From the NCBI RefSeq assembly GCF_014132355.1, contig NZ_BLZO01000087.1:1-64000 (forward strand): DNA of 64,000 bases, in the 5' to 3' direction. The translations under genes were made by a program, and so were the position numbers. The stretch is from Okeania sp. KiyG1. GTDB lineage: Bacteria > Cyanobacteriota > Cyanobacteriia > Cyanobacteriales > Microcoleaceae. Under the pieces are notes generated by a model, which made no database searches, was not told the origin of the DNA, and was given only the letters and a program-made list of their open reading frames with translations. Every line of letters begins with the position of its first letter. Position 1 is the first letter of the stretch. Below, one piece after another: positions 55,201-62,666 of the stretch.

Positions 55201-58024
55201 AAATCTAGGAATGGTAGGAGTAAAATTATTAGATATTGTTAGTGACAAGTCTTTGGCTTTTCCTCCTACTCAACATTTAGGAGTGCAGATATATTTTCAT
55301 AGTCAAAATGAACCTTTTTATCCTTTTGAAGTTCGTTATGCTCCGCAGTTATTAAAAGTACAATCTGCTCCTTGGAAAGTACCTGTTGTAACTGGAGCAT
55401 TAATGATGTGTCGGCGGGAAGATTTTCAGAAAGTGGGAGGTTTTAATGAAGATTATTTCTACGGTTATGAGGATGTAGATTTATGTTTGAGTATCCGGCA
55501 AAAATTAGGCAAAGAAATTATTAGTGCTAATCATTTAACTGCTTTTCATAATCGTGGTTTTTCTCGGTTTAATAAAGGTAAAGAATTTATCCAGAAAATA
55601 TTGAAAAATCGTCCGATAATAGAAGAAAGATTTGCTTATTATCTCCGTCGGAAACATTTACAAGATTATTTTGAAAAAGGAATTTATTGGACTGGTCATC
55701 CTTTAACTATTGGTTTTGCTGTAACCGAAGCAGATATGACAGCTGCGGCAGGTGATTATTTTACAGCAGTAGAATTAGGAGAACAATTAGTTAAACAATT
55801 TGGGTGGGATGTTTATTATCTTTCTGAAGGAGAAGATTGGTATGATATGACCCGTTTAGATGTAATTGTGGTGATGCGCCATGATTATGAATTAGAAAGA
55901 ATAGAAAATGCTAAACCAAGTTTAGTAAAAGTTGCTTGGGCGAGAAATTGGTTTGAGGTTTGGGCGTCTCAAAAAACGGCAGGAGATTATGATTGTTTTT
56001 GGTGTTCTTCTCAAAAATCTGCCGATTATATTCAGCAAAAATTATCTAAGTCTACAACAGTAGTTAGGATAGCTACTAATGATGAAAGATTTAAAGAATT
56101 TAGAATTAAGAATTTAGAATTTAGAATTCATAATTCAGAATCTAGAAGTGGAGCAGAAGTCAATTTAGAAGTCAAAAGTCAAAAGTCAGAAGTCAACTTA
56201 GAATTCAAAAGTCAAAAGTCAAAAGTCAACTTAGAATTCAAAAGTCAAAAGTCAAAAGTCAAAAGTGAAGAAGAAATTAATTCTGAAGTTATAAGTCAAA
56301 AGTCAAAAGTCAAAAGTGAAGAAGAAGTTAATTCTGAAGTTATAAGTCAAAAGTCAGAAGTCACAAGTGAAGAAGAAGTCAGAAGTGAACTAGGTAATAA
56401 AATTCCAGAAACAGGCAAAAGTGAAGTAGGGAAAAATTTGGAAGTAGGAGTTTCAGAAGAGTCAGAAAAAATTCCTTCTGAACTAGGTAATAAAATTCCA
56501 GAAACAGGCAAAAGTGAAGTAGGGAATAATTCGGAAGTAGCAATTTTAGAACAACAGGAAAAAGTCAATTCAGAACTAGAGAATAAATATAAATCTGACT
56601 ATTGCTTTACAGGAAGTTTCTGGAAATATCCACGAGATATTATGAGTTTTTTGGAACCAGATAATTTACCCTTTGAATTTGCTTTGTATGGCTATAACTG
56701 GGAAAAATTTGAGAAGTTTAAAAAATATAATCGTGGACTCTTGCCTTATACAGATATGCCCAAAGTTTATGCTTCGACAAAAATAGTAATTGATGATGCT
56801 AACTCAGTGACAAAACAATGGGGTTCTACAAATTCACGAGTATTTGATGCGATTATTTCTGGGGCGTTAGTTGTGACAAATGGAGAATTAGGAAATCAAG
56901 AATCTTTCGATGGTTTATTGCCTACTTATAATTGTCGCGAATCTCTAGAAAATTTATTACGGGAGTATCTAACAAATGAGGAACTAAGATTAGCAAAAGT
57001 GGCAGAATTACAGAAAATAGTTGAGGAACAACACACATACAAACATCGTGCCCAAACAGTATTTACTGCCTTACGGGAAAAAATGAGTAATAGTTTCCGC
57101 ATCGGTATAAAAATTGGAGTTCCTGACTGGAAACAAGCGCAAGAATGGGGAGATTATCATTATGCTTTAGCTATGAAACGACAGTTTGAAATATTAGGTC
57201 ATTCTGTCAGAATTGATATTTTGTCAGAGTGGGAAACGCCGAAAAGTTTTGGAGATGATGTAGCAATTGTGATTCGTGGTTTGAGTCGTTATCAACCTAA
57301 GTATTATCACATTAATTTGATGTGGAATATTAGTCATCCAGATAAAGTTGAGTTGGCAGAATATGAAGAATATGACCATATATTTGTAGCCTCCTATTCT
57401 TATGCTGAGGAGTTACAAAAACAGGTAAAAGTTCCAGTACAAACTTTACTGCAATGTACCGATAAAAATTTGTTTTATCCAGATAAAGAAGGTTATGAAG
57501 AAGTAGGAGAAATATTGTTTGTCGGTAACTCTCGCAAAGTTTATCGTCAGATAGTAAAAGATGCTGTCGAAGCAGGTTTAAAAATAGATGTTTATGGTAC
57601 AAACTGGGAAAAATTATTGCCCAGTGGTTATTTAAAAGGAGAATATATTCCCAATGAAATTTTACGACGTTATTACAGTAAATGTGGCGTACTATTAAAC
57701 GACCATTGGGATACCATGCGAGAAAAAGGATTTATTTCCAATCGTTTATTCGATGCTGCTGCTTGTGGAGCAACAATTATTTCTGACAAAATTTCTGGTT
57801 TAGAAAAAGTGTTTGGAGATAAAATTTTCACTTATAACTCTCAGGAAGATTTGCCAAAAGTAGTAGAAAATTGTTTACAGCAAAAAAGTCAGAATATTGG
57901 GGAAAAATTAGAATTAGCAAAATATATCCGAGAGAATCATAGCTTTGAGAAAAGAGTCAGAGAAATATTAGGAACTATTGAGAAGTTGAATGAGGAAAAA
58001 ATGTTGGGGAAGTTCATAAAATAA
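52259..58024 (+). CDS. Giant TPR protein with GW domain and three or four glycosyltransferase domains
   Basis: This 1921-residue protein is intact. Residues 10-640 are about 18 TPR units (YFQKANDAIEAGKLEEAIPL; AIALRP-type spacing of 34). Residues 650-745 form a GW-type domain (LDYVSGWARHKNDSDKVVFV). Residues 778-863 are a linker encoded by heptamer repeats (EFKSQKSKVKSEE). A GT2 domain follows at about 872-1130 (VAVIILSLNGAKLLSELFAS, DHGSTDNSI, MNNDITLCQD, YEDVDLCLS). Residues 1145-1280 look like a GT-B N-terminal half (GFAVTEADMTAAAGDYFTAV). A second heptamer linker is at 1283-1440. Two CgeB-like GT units complete it: YCFTGSFWKYPRDIMSF...STNSRVFDAIISGALVVTNG and LFVGNSRKVYRQIVKDAVEA...FISNRLFDAAACGATIISDK. 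It probably builds repeat units of the local polysaccharide. Confidence 0.9.
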   Translation: MKSVPQVTPETSAQYFQKANDAIEAGKLEEAIPLYRQAIKLNPNFSLYYQSLGDVEAQLGHWEQATTAYSQAIKLKPNSAISHHHLGDILAQQGKLEKAIASYSQAININPNFSEFYNSLGKAVFNKGEFDKAITYYQKAISLDSESAIAHHNLGETFDKQGQTQEATNYYRKAIEIDPSFWESYQKLGIALSKLGDLHQAAQVYLKASQLVPNSAKIHHHCGETLSKLQRWDEAIVAYGKATELKPNSAPIYHQFGYALAQLQKWPEAIAAYRKAIELQPNSPEVHHHLGYALAQQKNWSDAVVAYRKVTELQPNSPEVYYHLGYALGKLQKWEQAVVAYQKAAQLQPNSPQVHYQLGCALIEFKQNQEAVASLRKALELNPNLAEAYGELGIALGNLKQWDEAIATYHRALELNPNLGEVHGYLGKILASQKQWDDAIASYRRGLEVNPKLPEVYQNLALALVQQQKFDDAITNYQQAIQIGINTAEIHHQLGHTLSKLKRWDEAVVSYGRAVEINPKSAAVHHMLGEALAQLKRWDEALASLSQAAELNPKSADVIYHKAELLSKLERWDEAVAAYSKAVELRPNSAKFHLRLGEALAQKTPMDEAIACYRRALEIDPHFSKAKKKLEAAQGRKNLLETGNFTNINILGETDFEGCLDYATLDYVSGWARHKNDSDKVVFVDVFVGNNLVGTLVANKYRQDLAEAFDTHGYHAFAQKIPPSLHSNGLVEVSVKITETGEQLKNSPKPLVVGPKGKKHEVNLSFGQGEINKLIYHFQEGRRKKEEGSSEEFKSQKSKVKSEEVNLEFKSQKSKFQEEFKSQKSKVKSEEEVRSKEVKNGEGVGSRELEEFRSEEEVRSQISLAKVRTEKPAVAVIILSLNGAKLLSELFASFELYNSYENLELVVVDHGSTDNSIDVCMEWFKKLPITVIARGENYSFSNSNNVGVNETKAPLLLFMNNDITLCQDIIPQMVELIQQDENLGMVGVKLLDIVSDKSLAFPPTQHLGVQIYFHSQNEPFYPFEVRYAPQLLKVQSAPWKVPVVTGALMMCRREDFQKVGGFNEDYFYGYEDVDLCLSIRQKLGKEIISANHLTAFHNRGFSRFNKGKEFIQKILKNRPIIEERFAYYLRRKHLQDYFEKGIYWTGHPLTIGFAVTEADMTAAAGDYFTAVELGEQLVKQFGWDVYYLSEGEDWYDMTRLDVIVVMRHDYELERIENAKPSLVKVAWARNWFEVWASQKTAGDYDCFWCSSQKSADYIQQKLSKSTTVVRIATNDERFKEFRIKNLEFRIHNSESRSGAEVNLEVKSQKSEVNLEFKSQKSKVNLEFKSQKSKVKSEEEINSEVISQKSKVKSEEEVNSEVISQKSEVTSEEEVRSELGNKIPETGKSEVGKNLEVGVSEESEKIPSELGNKIPETGKSEVGNNSEVAILEQQEKVNSELENKYKSDYCFTGSFWKYPRDIMSFLEPDNLPFEFALYGYNWEKFEKFKKYNRGLLPYTDMPKVYASTKIVIDDANSVTKQWGSTNSRVFDAIISGALVVTNGELGNQESFDGLLPTYNCRESLENLLREYLTNEELRLAKVAELQKIVEEQHTYKHRAQTVFTALREKMSNSFRIGIKIGVPDWKQAQEWGDYHYALAMKRQFEILGHSVRIDILSEWETPKSFGDDVAIVIRGLSRYQPKYYHINLMWNISHPDKVELAEYEEYDHIFVASYSYAEELQKQVKVPVQTLLQCTDKNLFYPDKEGYEEVGEILFVGNSRKVYRQIVKDAVEAGLKIDVYGTNWEKLLPSGYLKGEYIPNEILRRYYSKCGVLLNDHWDTMREKGFISNRLFDAAACGATIISDKISGLEKVFGDKIFTYNSQEDLPKVVENCLQQKSQNIGEKLELAKYIRENHSFEKRVREILGTIEKLNEEKMLGKFIK
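54594..54800 (+). repeat. Translated heptamer repeats, linker 1
   Basis: GAAGGAAGAAGGAAG units are followed by AAAAGTCAAAAGTC units. They keep the frame open and encode EGRRKKEEGSSEEFKSQKSK-type text between the GW and GT2 domains. Confidence 0.85.
56160..56400 (+). repeat. Translated heptamer repeats, linker 2
   Basis: AAAAGTC heptamers in several blocks encode FKSQKSKV and VISQKSKVKSEEE units. Longer duplications of about 60 bp (56272-56390) lie on top, so the linker grew by two processes. Confidence 0.85.
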
Positions 58025-58076
58025 CAAACAGAAATCTAGAATTTCTGCTGATTAGTGAAACAGAAATAACAACAAT

Positions 58077-58108
58077 TTAGAATTTAGAATTTAGAATTTA
58101 GAATTTAG
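58077..58108. repeat. TAGAATT heptamer tract
   Basis: About four units of TTTAGAA directly after the giant gene and before R2. Confidence 0.8.
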
Positions 58109-58207
58109 AATTACCTCTCCTTTAAAAGAAGAGGATTGACTCAAAAGAAATTTTTTCCTTTTATCCCCTTAAAGGGGGAGGCTTTATACCACAATTTTTT
58201 GGTAATT
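58109..58207 (+). repeat. R2 repeat copy (short form)
   Basis: AATTACCTCTCCTTTAAAAG, AAGAGGATTGACTCAAAAGA, CCCCTTAAAGGGGGAGGCTT, TTTTTTGGTAATT. It lacks the palindromic cassette of the copies at 17991, 20394 and 21887. Confidence 0.8.
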
Positions 58208-58378
58208 ATGCGAAAAAATTAGGCTCCGAAGCTATTTTACGAACACCTGAATCTGCCAGCTTATTTGTTATTTATAATGTTTTGATGGAATTATGTTTAG
58301 CCTATAAGTTGGTAGAAGATAAAGAAGCTGTTCCACAATTAATAATTAATAATTAATAATTAATAATTAATAATTAAC

Positions 58379-58477
58379 AATTACCTCTCCTTGAAAAGAA
58401 GAGGATTGACGTGGTAGGGAAAATTTTTTCTTGTTTATCCTTTAAAGGAGAAGTTTTAAACCTTAATTATTCGGTAA
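58379..58477 (+). repeat. R2 repeat copy inside the heparinase-like gene
   Basis: AATTACCTCTCCTTGAAAAG, AAGAGGATTGACGTGG, TTTAAAGGAGAAGTTTTAAA, ATTATTCGGTAA. An ATTAATA tract precedes it. Confidence 0.8.
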
Positions 58478-59110
58478 ATTAGCAAAAATATAGTCAACAA
58501 AATTAGCCAAAATTATTCTAGATATCCTAACTTGTTTAGTGAGGAAATTCACAGAGCATTTGTGCTAACTGCAATTATCTTATTTAGAGATATAGCTCCT
58601 GAATTATTTACCGTAGAAGAACATCTTTGTCTAGTAGAATTTATCGAGAAAAAAACCAGAGAAACTTGGCAAGAATCTCACAGTAAACTTTGGGGTAGAA
58701 AAGAAAAACAACTTAATAGCTGGAATCATCGAATAATCGCTTTTTCCGGTTTAGCGATCGCTACTATTAGTCTGCATAATTATCTCCCTGAAGCACAAGA
58801 ATGGCTAAATGTGGCAATGAGTCGTGTGGAAGACTTTTTTATTGATGGTATAACCGACCAAGGAATGACGAGGGAAGGTCTTTGGTATTGTGGATTTGTT
58901 TCTAAAATATTAGGAATTTTACTTCGCATTTGTCGCCAGAAAAATATTAAAGTTAATGGAGAATTTTTAGATGATAAATATAGTTATAAATTAGACCGTT
59001 TAGTTGAATGGTATTTGTATGAATCATTCCCCCGTGGAAAATATCTAAATAACTGGAATGATTCATAGTGAAGTTCTCTCCCGTTAAATCGGAGATTATA
59101 ACGGGAGCTT

Positions 59111-60389
59111 CTAAAACAAAGATAATTGAACCCAAGTTTCAGAAGTTTCTTGTCTCACAGGCTGACTAATGTCTAAGCCTCCACAAGCAGACAAGATGAT
59201 ACCCACCTCGTTTAACCCTTTATTTAATATGTTAATTGCTGCATTCTCATCTCTATCTAAAACTGTTCCACATTTAGGACAAGAATGAGTTCTAACTGAT
59301 AAAGTTTTAGGTACTTTTTGACCACAATTACTACAATTTTGTGATGTATTATGAGGGTGTACGGGCGAATGGCCATTCGCCCCTACTTACATGAACACCG
59401 CGTTTTACCGCCACTGCACTCAATTTTTCAATAAAAGCACCCCAGGCTACATCATAGATTGATTTTGATAGTTTAGTATTTCTAGCTAAACCTTTAATAT
59501 TAAGGTCTTCTACAGCAATTAAATCATACTCTTTAACTAACTTATGAGCAGTTTTATAATGAAAATCTTCTCTTTGTCTAGCAATATGTTGATGCAATCT
59601 AGCTATTTTATTCTGTGCTTTTTGCCAGTTATTAGACCCAATTTCTTTTCTAGCTGCTTTACTTTGCTTTCTAGCTAAATTAGATTGTGCTTTTCTATAG
59701 AAATTTGGAACAGAAACAGTCTCACTAGTATTAGTAGTTAAAAACTCTTTTAAACCTACATCAACACCTACAGCAGTTTTGATATTATCAGTAGGAATTA
59801 CACTGGGAACTGACTTATCTTCTAAACTAAAACTGACATAATAGCCGTCAGCTTTTTTGGTTATGGTTGCAGTTTTAATTGTAAATCCATTTGGAATTGG
59901 TCTATGAACTATAACTGGGATAATACCCAACCTACTAATAATAATTTGTTTACCATCAAACTTAACTGCTGCTTTAGAATGATTTACTCTACTAAAACAT
60001 AATGACCTTAGTTTCCCAGACTTTTTAAACCTTGGTCTACCAAATCTTTTACCTGTTTTGTCAGGAACTAACCAGCGTTTCCAAGCTTTATCTAGTTTTT
60101 GTAAATTAATTTGTTGAACTTCAGAGTAAATTTCTTTGTAATCAGGAAATAACTGTTTTGTTTCTTTAAGCGCTGATTGCTGAAAATAATAATCTGGTCT
60201 ACAAGAAATCTCCCCAATAGGACATGAAATTATTGAGCATCGGTCTATTTGACACCTGGTTCTGTTTAACCAGTATAACCTTTGACCAAGGGCATAATTC
60301 CAATGTCTCCTCAAGAGTTCTAACCAATTATCTATCTTAGTTATTTGTTCTTGATTTGGTTTAATTTTGTAACAATGACTTAGGATCAT
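59111..60389 (-). pseudogene. tnpB: tnpB disrupted at the 3' end by SDR-A
   Basis: MILSHCYKIKPNQEQITKID, WLELLRRHWNYALGQRLYWL, RPRFKKSGKLRSLCFSRV, AVGVDVGLKEFLTTNTSETV (RuvC-I) and LIAVEDLNIKGLARNTKLSK (RuvC-II) lie in one 346-codon frame. A 28-bp palindrome (59359-59386) shifts the frame after VKRGVHV. The C-terminus is readable beyond it: HNTSQNCSNCGQKVPKTLSV, CPKCGTVLDRDENAAINILN, LDISQPVRQETSETWVQLSL. Without zinc ribbon and RuvC-III the frame gives no active nuclease. Confidence 0.85.
59359..59386. repeat. Small palindrome SDR-A in tnpB
   Basis: GTACGGGCGAATGGCCATTC, GCCCCTAC. One mismatch in the arms. It separates RuvC-II from the zinc ribbon. Confidence 0.85.
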
Positions 60390-60450
60390 TTTATTTCCTT
60401 TTCGACCAGAGCTTTATTATAATAGTTTGTGTAGAGTTTGTCTATACATA

Positions 60451-60641
60451 ATGAAAAAAACAGGATTAAATATACGAATAAGTCATAACAGATTAAAGTA
60501 GGGGCGAACGGCCGTTCGCCCCTACGATTATATGCAGCAGAAAATGAAAAAACGATGACCCAAGTAATAAGTGATTTCATAGATTCACTAAGACTTAAAG
60601 ACAAGAAATCAGAAGAAAAACATCAATCGACACCTATATAA
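60451..60641 (+). pseudogene. Ribbon-helix-helix accessory gene, interrupted by SDR-A
   Basis: ATG 60451 reads MKKTGLNIRISHNRLK, and the SDR-A palindrome (60498-60525) then adds a stop. After it the text goes on RLYAAENEKTMTQVISDFID, SLRLKDKKSEEKHQSTPI, stop. Joined, this is a ~52-residue ribbon-helix-helix protein. It is divergent from tnpB (starts 60 bp apart), a layout seen in some cyanobacterial tnpB elements. It may have regulated tnpB; that is inference. Confidence 0.65.
60498..60525. repeat. Small palindrome SDR-A (perfect)
   Basis: GTAGGGGCGAACGG followed by its exact reverse complement, inserted between codons for LK and RL of the small accessory gene. Confidence 0.9.
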
Positions 60642-61671
60642 GTAAGCTTGCAGCTCGGCAATTCCCCTCCCGTTAAATGGCTCGATTATAACGGGAGACC
60701 CCGAGACCGTATCTAGTTGGAATCCTCATCCTGGTTTATGGGGATATTTAACTATAGTGGGTAACAGAAATCCTAGTCTTGTTAATTATGTTTGGGAATT
60801 ATTAGTAGGTAGCAAAGGATTAAAAACCTATGGCAGAGACCCTAATTTAAACTTCTCTTCCCTATTTGATGCCTACTTATTTTTACCTCAACCACCAGTA
60901 GCAGAATTTAAACTAGAAAATACTAACTTATCAATACGTCGTTTTTGCTCCGATATTGGTTATTTGAACGTTAGAAATTCTTGGTCATCAGCAGCAACAA
61001 TTGTTAGTTTCAATTGTGGTAAATATATAGAAGGTATTCACGACCAATCAGATAATAATTCTTTTACATTAATATTTGAAGGTCAACCTCTAGTTATTGA
61101 CTCTGGTGCTGCTAATGATACAAGGGAAAATTCTCCATCATCCTCCCTCGGTCATAACTTAGTTTTAATTGATGGTAAAGGTCAAAGATTTTCAGGAAGG
61201 GGGAATGGTGTATCAGGGAAAATAATAAAATATGATTATTCTGAGGTGTTTGATTATATTCTAGGAGATGCAACACCATCATATAATTTACAGAATTATA
61301 ATCCTGTTAATTTTGCCATTAGACATTTATGTTTTGTGAGAGAACCTTTTCCTTATGTAGTCACATTTGATGATATTGAGCCATCTGATTTTTCAGATAT
61401 AAAATTTCATCTATATGAGTATTTATTGCATATCCCTAACAGCTTCAGTGTAGAAAAAATTAATCACAATCAATTTAGACTAAAGCTCCTAGAAACAGGA
61501 AATACTTACTCATTTATTTTGCAATTTTTTAACCAAGAAAAACTAGAGATTAAAATCGAACAATTTCAATCAAAACATCACCATAGCTTTGCCAATCATA
61601 ATTTATTGCGATTTAGCACCAGAGCAATAAATGCTCATTTTTTAGCTGTATTTATATCTGAAAAAAATTAG

Positions 61672-62279
61672 AAAATCTCAGTATGAAAAGTCATATAAAT
61701 ATTGATAATAGTAGAATTGTACTGGAAATTTTATCGTCAGAATGGTCAGATAATCTAGAATTAAAATTCTATAGAGGAAAAGACACTTCTTTAAAAGATA
61801 AATTGTTTAAATTTCAACGAACTGACTCCTCATTAATTGATAATGGATAGTTGACCCAGAAAGTTTTCAGGTGACAAATTTCACTCGTTCTGCTCATTCA
61901 ATGCACTACTACGATAGTGTTCTGGTAATAGAAAAACGCCAAATGGAAAAGTCTATTGTCAGGGAGACGGGTAAAAAGTCGTTTGGGAAGTAAATATTAG
62001 TATTAGGGTGGGAAGGTATATGATAACGGCGGGAGTAATTCTCAAAAATACTTCCTTTCCGCTAGAGGATTACCTAGCAAAATTTGGCTATAAACTATAT
62101 GCTCAAATGATCTACTAATTATAATCTTGCGCCGGGAAGGGAGTAATACAAGAATAAACCTGATTTCTCAATGAATAAAAAAATCCCAATAGACTTCTCC
62201 AATAATAAAAAATAGAATCAATTATGGCACAGAAATTATTAATTATTTCCCCCTACTCCCTACTCCCTCTTTTCCGGAG
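61672..62279. other. Non-coding stretch with gene debris
   Basis: A short frame at 61684-61848 (MKSHINIDNSRIVLEILSSE) may continue the heparinase-like region. A piece reading TNFTRSAHSMHYYDSVLVIE at about 61870-61930 and VILKNTSFPLEDYLAKFG near 62040-62090 are unassigned. MITE-3 copy 3 starts at 62188. No intact gene is seen. Confidence 0.45.
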
Positions 62280-62288
62280 ATGTCTAAT
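62188..62288 (+). repeat. MITE-3 copy 3
   Basis: AATAGACTTCTCCAATAATA start, interior AATTATTAATTATTTCCCCC and TACTCCC heptamers, inverted TTTCCGGAGATGTCTAATA end. The start codon of the next small gene lies in its right end. Confidence 0.65.
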
Positions 62289-62468
62289 AAATTATCTGAG
62301 CAAATTGATTCGAGTGTAAGAGCAGCGATACTGCTGAGGCAGCGCTACGCGAAGGCTTCTGCAATTGAAAGACATAGAAAATTGGGAGAATCAATTAGTA
62401 TTCTCAAAGATGGTAAAATGGTGACATTAACTGCCGATCAAATCCCGCCGTTAGAGAGTAGTTGTTAA
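62280..62468 (+). CDS. Small conserved-type protein with an in-frame repeat insertion
   Basis: This 62-residue product reads MSNKLSEQIDSSVRAAI, then LLRQRYAKASA, then IERHRKLGESISILKDGKMV and TLTADQIPPLESS. Short proteins ending in a HRKLG...KDGK pattern are common in cyanobacteria as antitoxin-like or unknown genes. The middle stretch is coded by a GC-rich small repeat (GAGGCAGCGCTACGCGAAGG) that keeps the frame. The ATG overlaps the end of MITE-3, so part of its 5' side may be derived from that element. Confidence 0.5.
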   Translation: MSNKLSEQIDSSVRAAILLRQRYAKASAIERHRKLGESISILKDGKMVTLTADQIPPLESSC

Positions 62469-62666
62469 TTAAAGTATTTTTGAATTAAGAATCAAGAAAA
62501 AATTATGAAGATATCTCATAACAACCCAAATAATCAAATAGTTTCTGGTTTTTCTCCAGGAAAAAGAACTGATAGTTTCAATTGTTTCATTTTCCCAAGT
62601 TACTAATCTATTTATTGATCTTTTTGATGTTAAAATATCCTAGATTTAATCAAAATTTAATCAAGA

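Larger units (their letters stand above)
59065..60713 (-). mobile_element. tnpB element inserted in the heparinase-like gene
   Basis: Both ends carry similar hairpins: CCCGTTAAATCGGAGATTAT, AACGGGAG at 59087-59107 and CCCGTTAAATGGCTCGATTA, TAACGGGAG near 60669-60697. Joining 59064 to 60714 makes AAC TGG AAT GAT TCT AGT TGG in frame (NWNDSSW). The boundary could move by 2 bp (TC). The cargo is tnpB plus a small divergent gene. Confidence 0.8.
58208..61671 (+). pseudogene. Heparinase II/III-like gene split by a repeat and a tnpB element
   Basis: The exon-like pieces are AILRTPESASLFVIYNVLME at 58215-58340 and, after the R2 copy (58379-58477), SRYPNLFSEEIHRAFVLTAI, WQESHSKLWGRKEKQLNSWN, IDGITDQGMTREGLWYCGFV and FPRGKYLNNWND (to 59064). 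After the tnpB element (59065-60713) the text continues SSWNPHPGLWGYLTIVGNRN, FDAYLFLPQPPVAEFKLENT and SFNCGKYIEGIHDQSDNNSF, where H...GKYIEGIHDQ is the family's C-terminal beta-domain text, then QPLVIDSGAANDTRENSPSS. Heparinase II/III lyases degrade or trim uronate-containing or sulfated polysaccharides. The N-terminus is unclear. Confidence 0.75.
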
